From Mycolicibacterium litorale (lineage in GTDB: Bacteria > Actinomycetota > Actinomycetes > Mycobacteriales > Mycobacteriaceae), in assembly GCF_014218295.1 (NCBI RefSeq), contig NZ_AP023287.1:868001-932000 (forward strand): 64,000 nt of DNA, read 5' to 3'. Every line of letters begins with the position of its first letter. Position 1 is the first letter of the stretch. Positions 63,605 through 64,000 of this stretch are shown here, piece by piece. Below the pieces are notes generated by a model. The model was not told the DNA's origin, made no database searches, and worked only from the letters and a program-made list of their open reading frames with translations. A program made the translations under genes and the position numbers.

Positions 63605-63648
63605 AAAACGCTACGCGTATCGTAGCGCTACGCCTAGTGTAGCGTTTT
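63605..63648. promoter_or_regulatory. Double palindromic TetR operator
   Basis: Two 19-bp palindromes, 63609-63627 (CGCTACG-N5-CGTAGCG) and 63626-63644 (CGCTACG-N5-TGTAGCG), overlap by two bases. They are framed by AAAACGCTAC and its complement GTAGCGTTTT (63605-63614 and 63639-63648). The site lies 16 bases from the membrane-protein start and 35 bases from the TetR start, the classic place for a divergent autoregulated operator. Confidence 0.8.
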
Positions 63649-63683
63649 CTCGTCCGCTCGTATTCCGCGAGAAGGGGGAGCGC

Positions 63684-64000
63684 ATGGTGCAGCGGCGCAA
63701 CGTCGACATCGGCATCGCCGATGCCACCCTGAAGTTGCTGCGCACCCGAGGTCCCCGCGCGGTGACCGTCGAGGCCGTCGCCGCCGACTCGGGCATTGCC
63801 AAGACCACGATCTACCGGCGCCACCGCGACCGCCGCGACATGCTCACCGTCGCCCTGGGGCAACTCACCGCGCCGGAACCGCTTGCGGCGCAGGCCTCAG
63901 CGCAGGACCGGCTGCGCTGGGTGATCGCCCACGCGGTGGAGGCCGTGCAGGACGGCATCGGCTACGGCGGCTTCGCGGCGCTGCTCACCGACGCCGATCC
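63684..64000 (+). CDS. TetR-family regulator (truncated by window end)
   Basis: The first 105 residues are visible from ATG 63684, with GAAGGGGGAG upstream. The N-terminal helix-turn-helix of TetR proteins is clear: DATLKLLRTRGPRAVTVEAVAADSGIAKTTIYRRHRDR. The ligand-binding part begins around residue 55. It likely represses itself and the divergent membrane-protein gene through the palindromes upstream. No stop is reached before base 64000. Confidence 0.9.
   Translation, partial: MVQRRNVDIGIADATLKLLRTRGPRAVTVEAVAADSGIAKTTIYRRHRDRRDMLTVALGQLTAPEPLAAQASAQDRLRWVIAHAVEAVQDGIGYGGFAALLTDAD

Overview
The window is high-GC actinobacterial DNA, almost certainly a Mycobacterium/Mycolicibacterium chromosome. 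The evidence is two mycolic-acid/cyclopropane methyltransferases, a KasB-like ketosynthase, PknF-like and other eukaryotic-type kinases, a HtrA (Rv1223-type) protease, a carboxylic acid reductase, and many ESX (type VII) WXG/EspC-like proteins. No transposase, integrase, CRISPR array or rRNA was found.

Layout. 0-13 kb is mostly core and metabolic: gpsA, a DUF1023 hydrolase with a lipoprotein, a YajQ-type protein, tRNA-Tyr with a terminator, a collapsed P-type ATPase, an acyltransferase, L-lactate dehydrogenase, an SLC13-like permease, a SHOCT protein, and an APC permease with a flavin-dependent monooxygenase. 13-26.6 kb carries a secreted sugar dehydrogenase with a PKD domain, a LuxR-type LAL regulator, a MarR regulator, a Ser/Thr kinase whose extracellular part is a solute-binding domain, a KasB-like ketosynthase lacking its catalytic cysteine, and a large serine hydrolase. 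An 18-bp element occurs three times here. 26.6-40.6 kb is lipid-centred: UmaA-like and CmaA-like methyltransferases; a type III PKS, methyltransferase and flavoprotein operon resembling srsABC; a PknF-like kinase; PPK2; carboxylic acid reductase; a patatin; and an MpaB-family oxygenase.

40.7-59.7 kb is an accessory island rich in ESX-linked polymorphic toxins, immunity genes and their debris, with lower GC in places. It contains a colicin-D-like tRNase toxin behind two WXG genes and followed by an immunity gene; an amber codon interrupts the toxin's N-terminal part. It also contains a TNT-type NADase toxin followed by an array of Imm61-type immunity genes and fragments, at least one displaced TNT tip, an EcsC pseudogene, a decayed ESX effector, a VapC remnant, and two intact PIN-domain toxin-antitoxin modules. 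A tandemly duplicated OPT-MscS block sits next to these, and decayed Imm61 and TNT pieces reappear on the opposite strand beyond it.

60-64 kb returns to ordinary genes: an HNH endonuclease, htrA, two small proteins, and a TetR regulator (cut by the window end) facing a membrane-protein gene across a double palindromic operator.

How the genes fit together. The island looks like the variable end of a contact-dependent or secreted ESX toxin repertoire, in which toxin tips are replaced and immunity genes kept. The lipid block pairs mycolate modification with an alkylresorcinol-type pathway and aldehyde production. Two kinases with different extracellular modules suggest separate envelope or nutrient sensing. 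All functions are inferred by reading the sequence; no database search was run.
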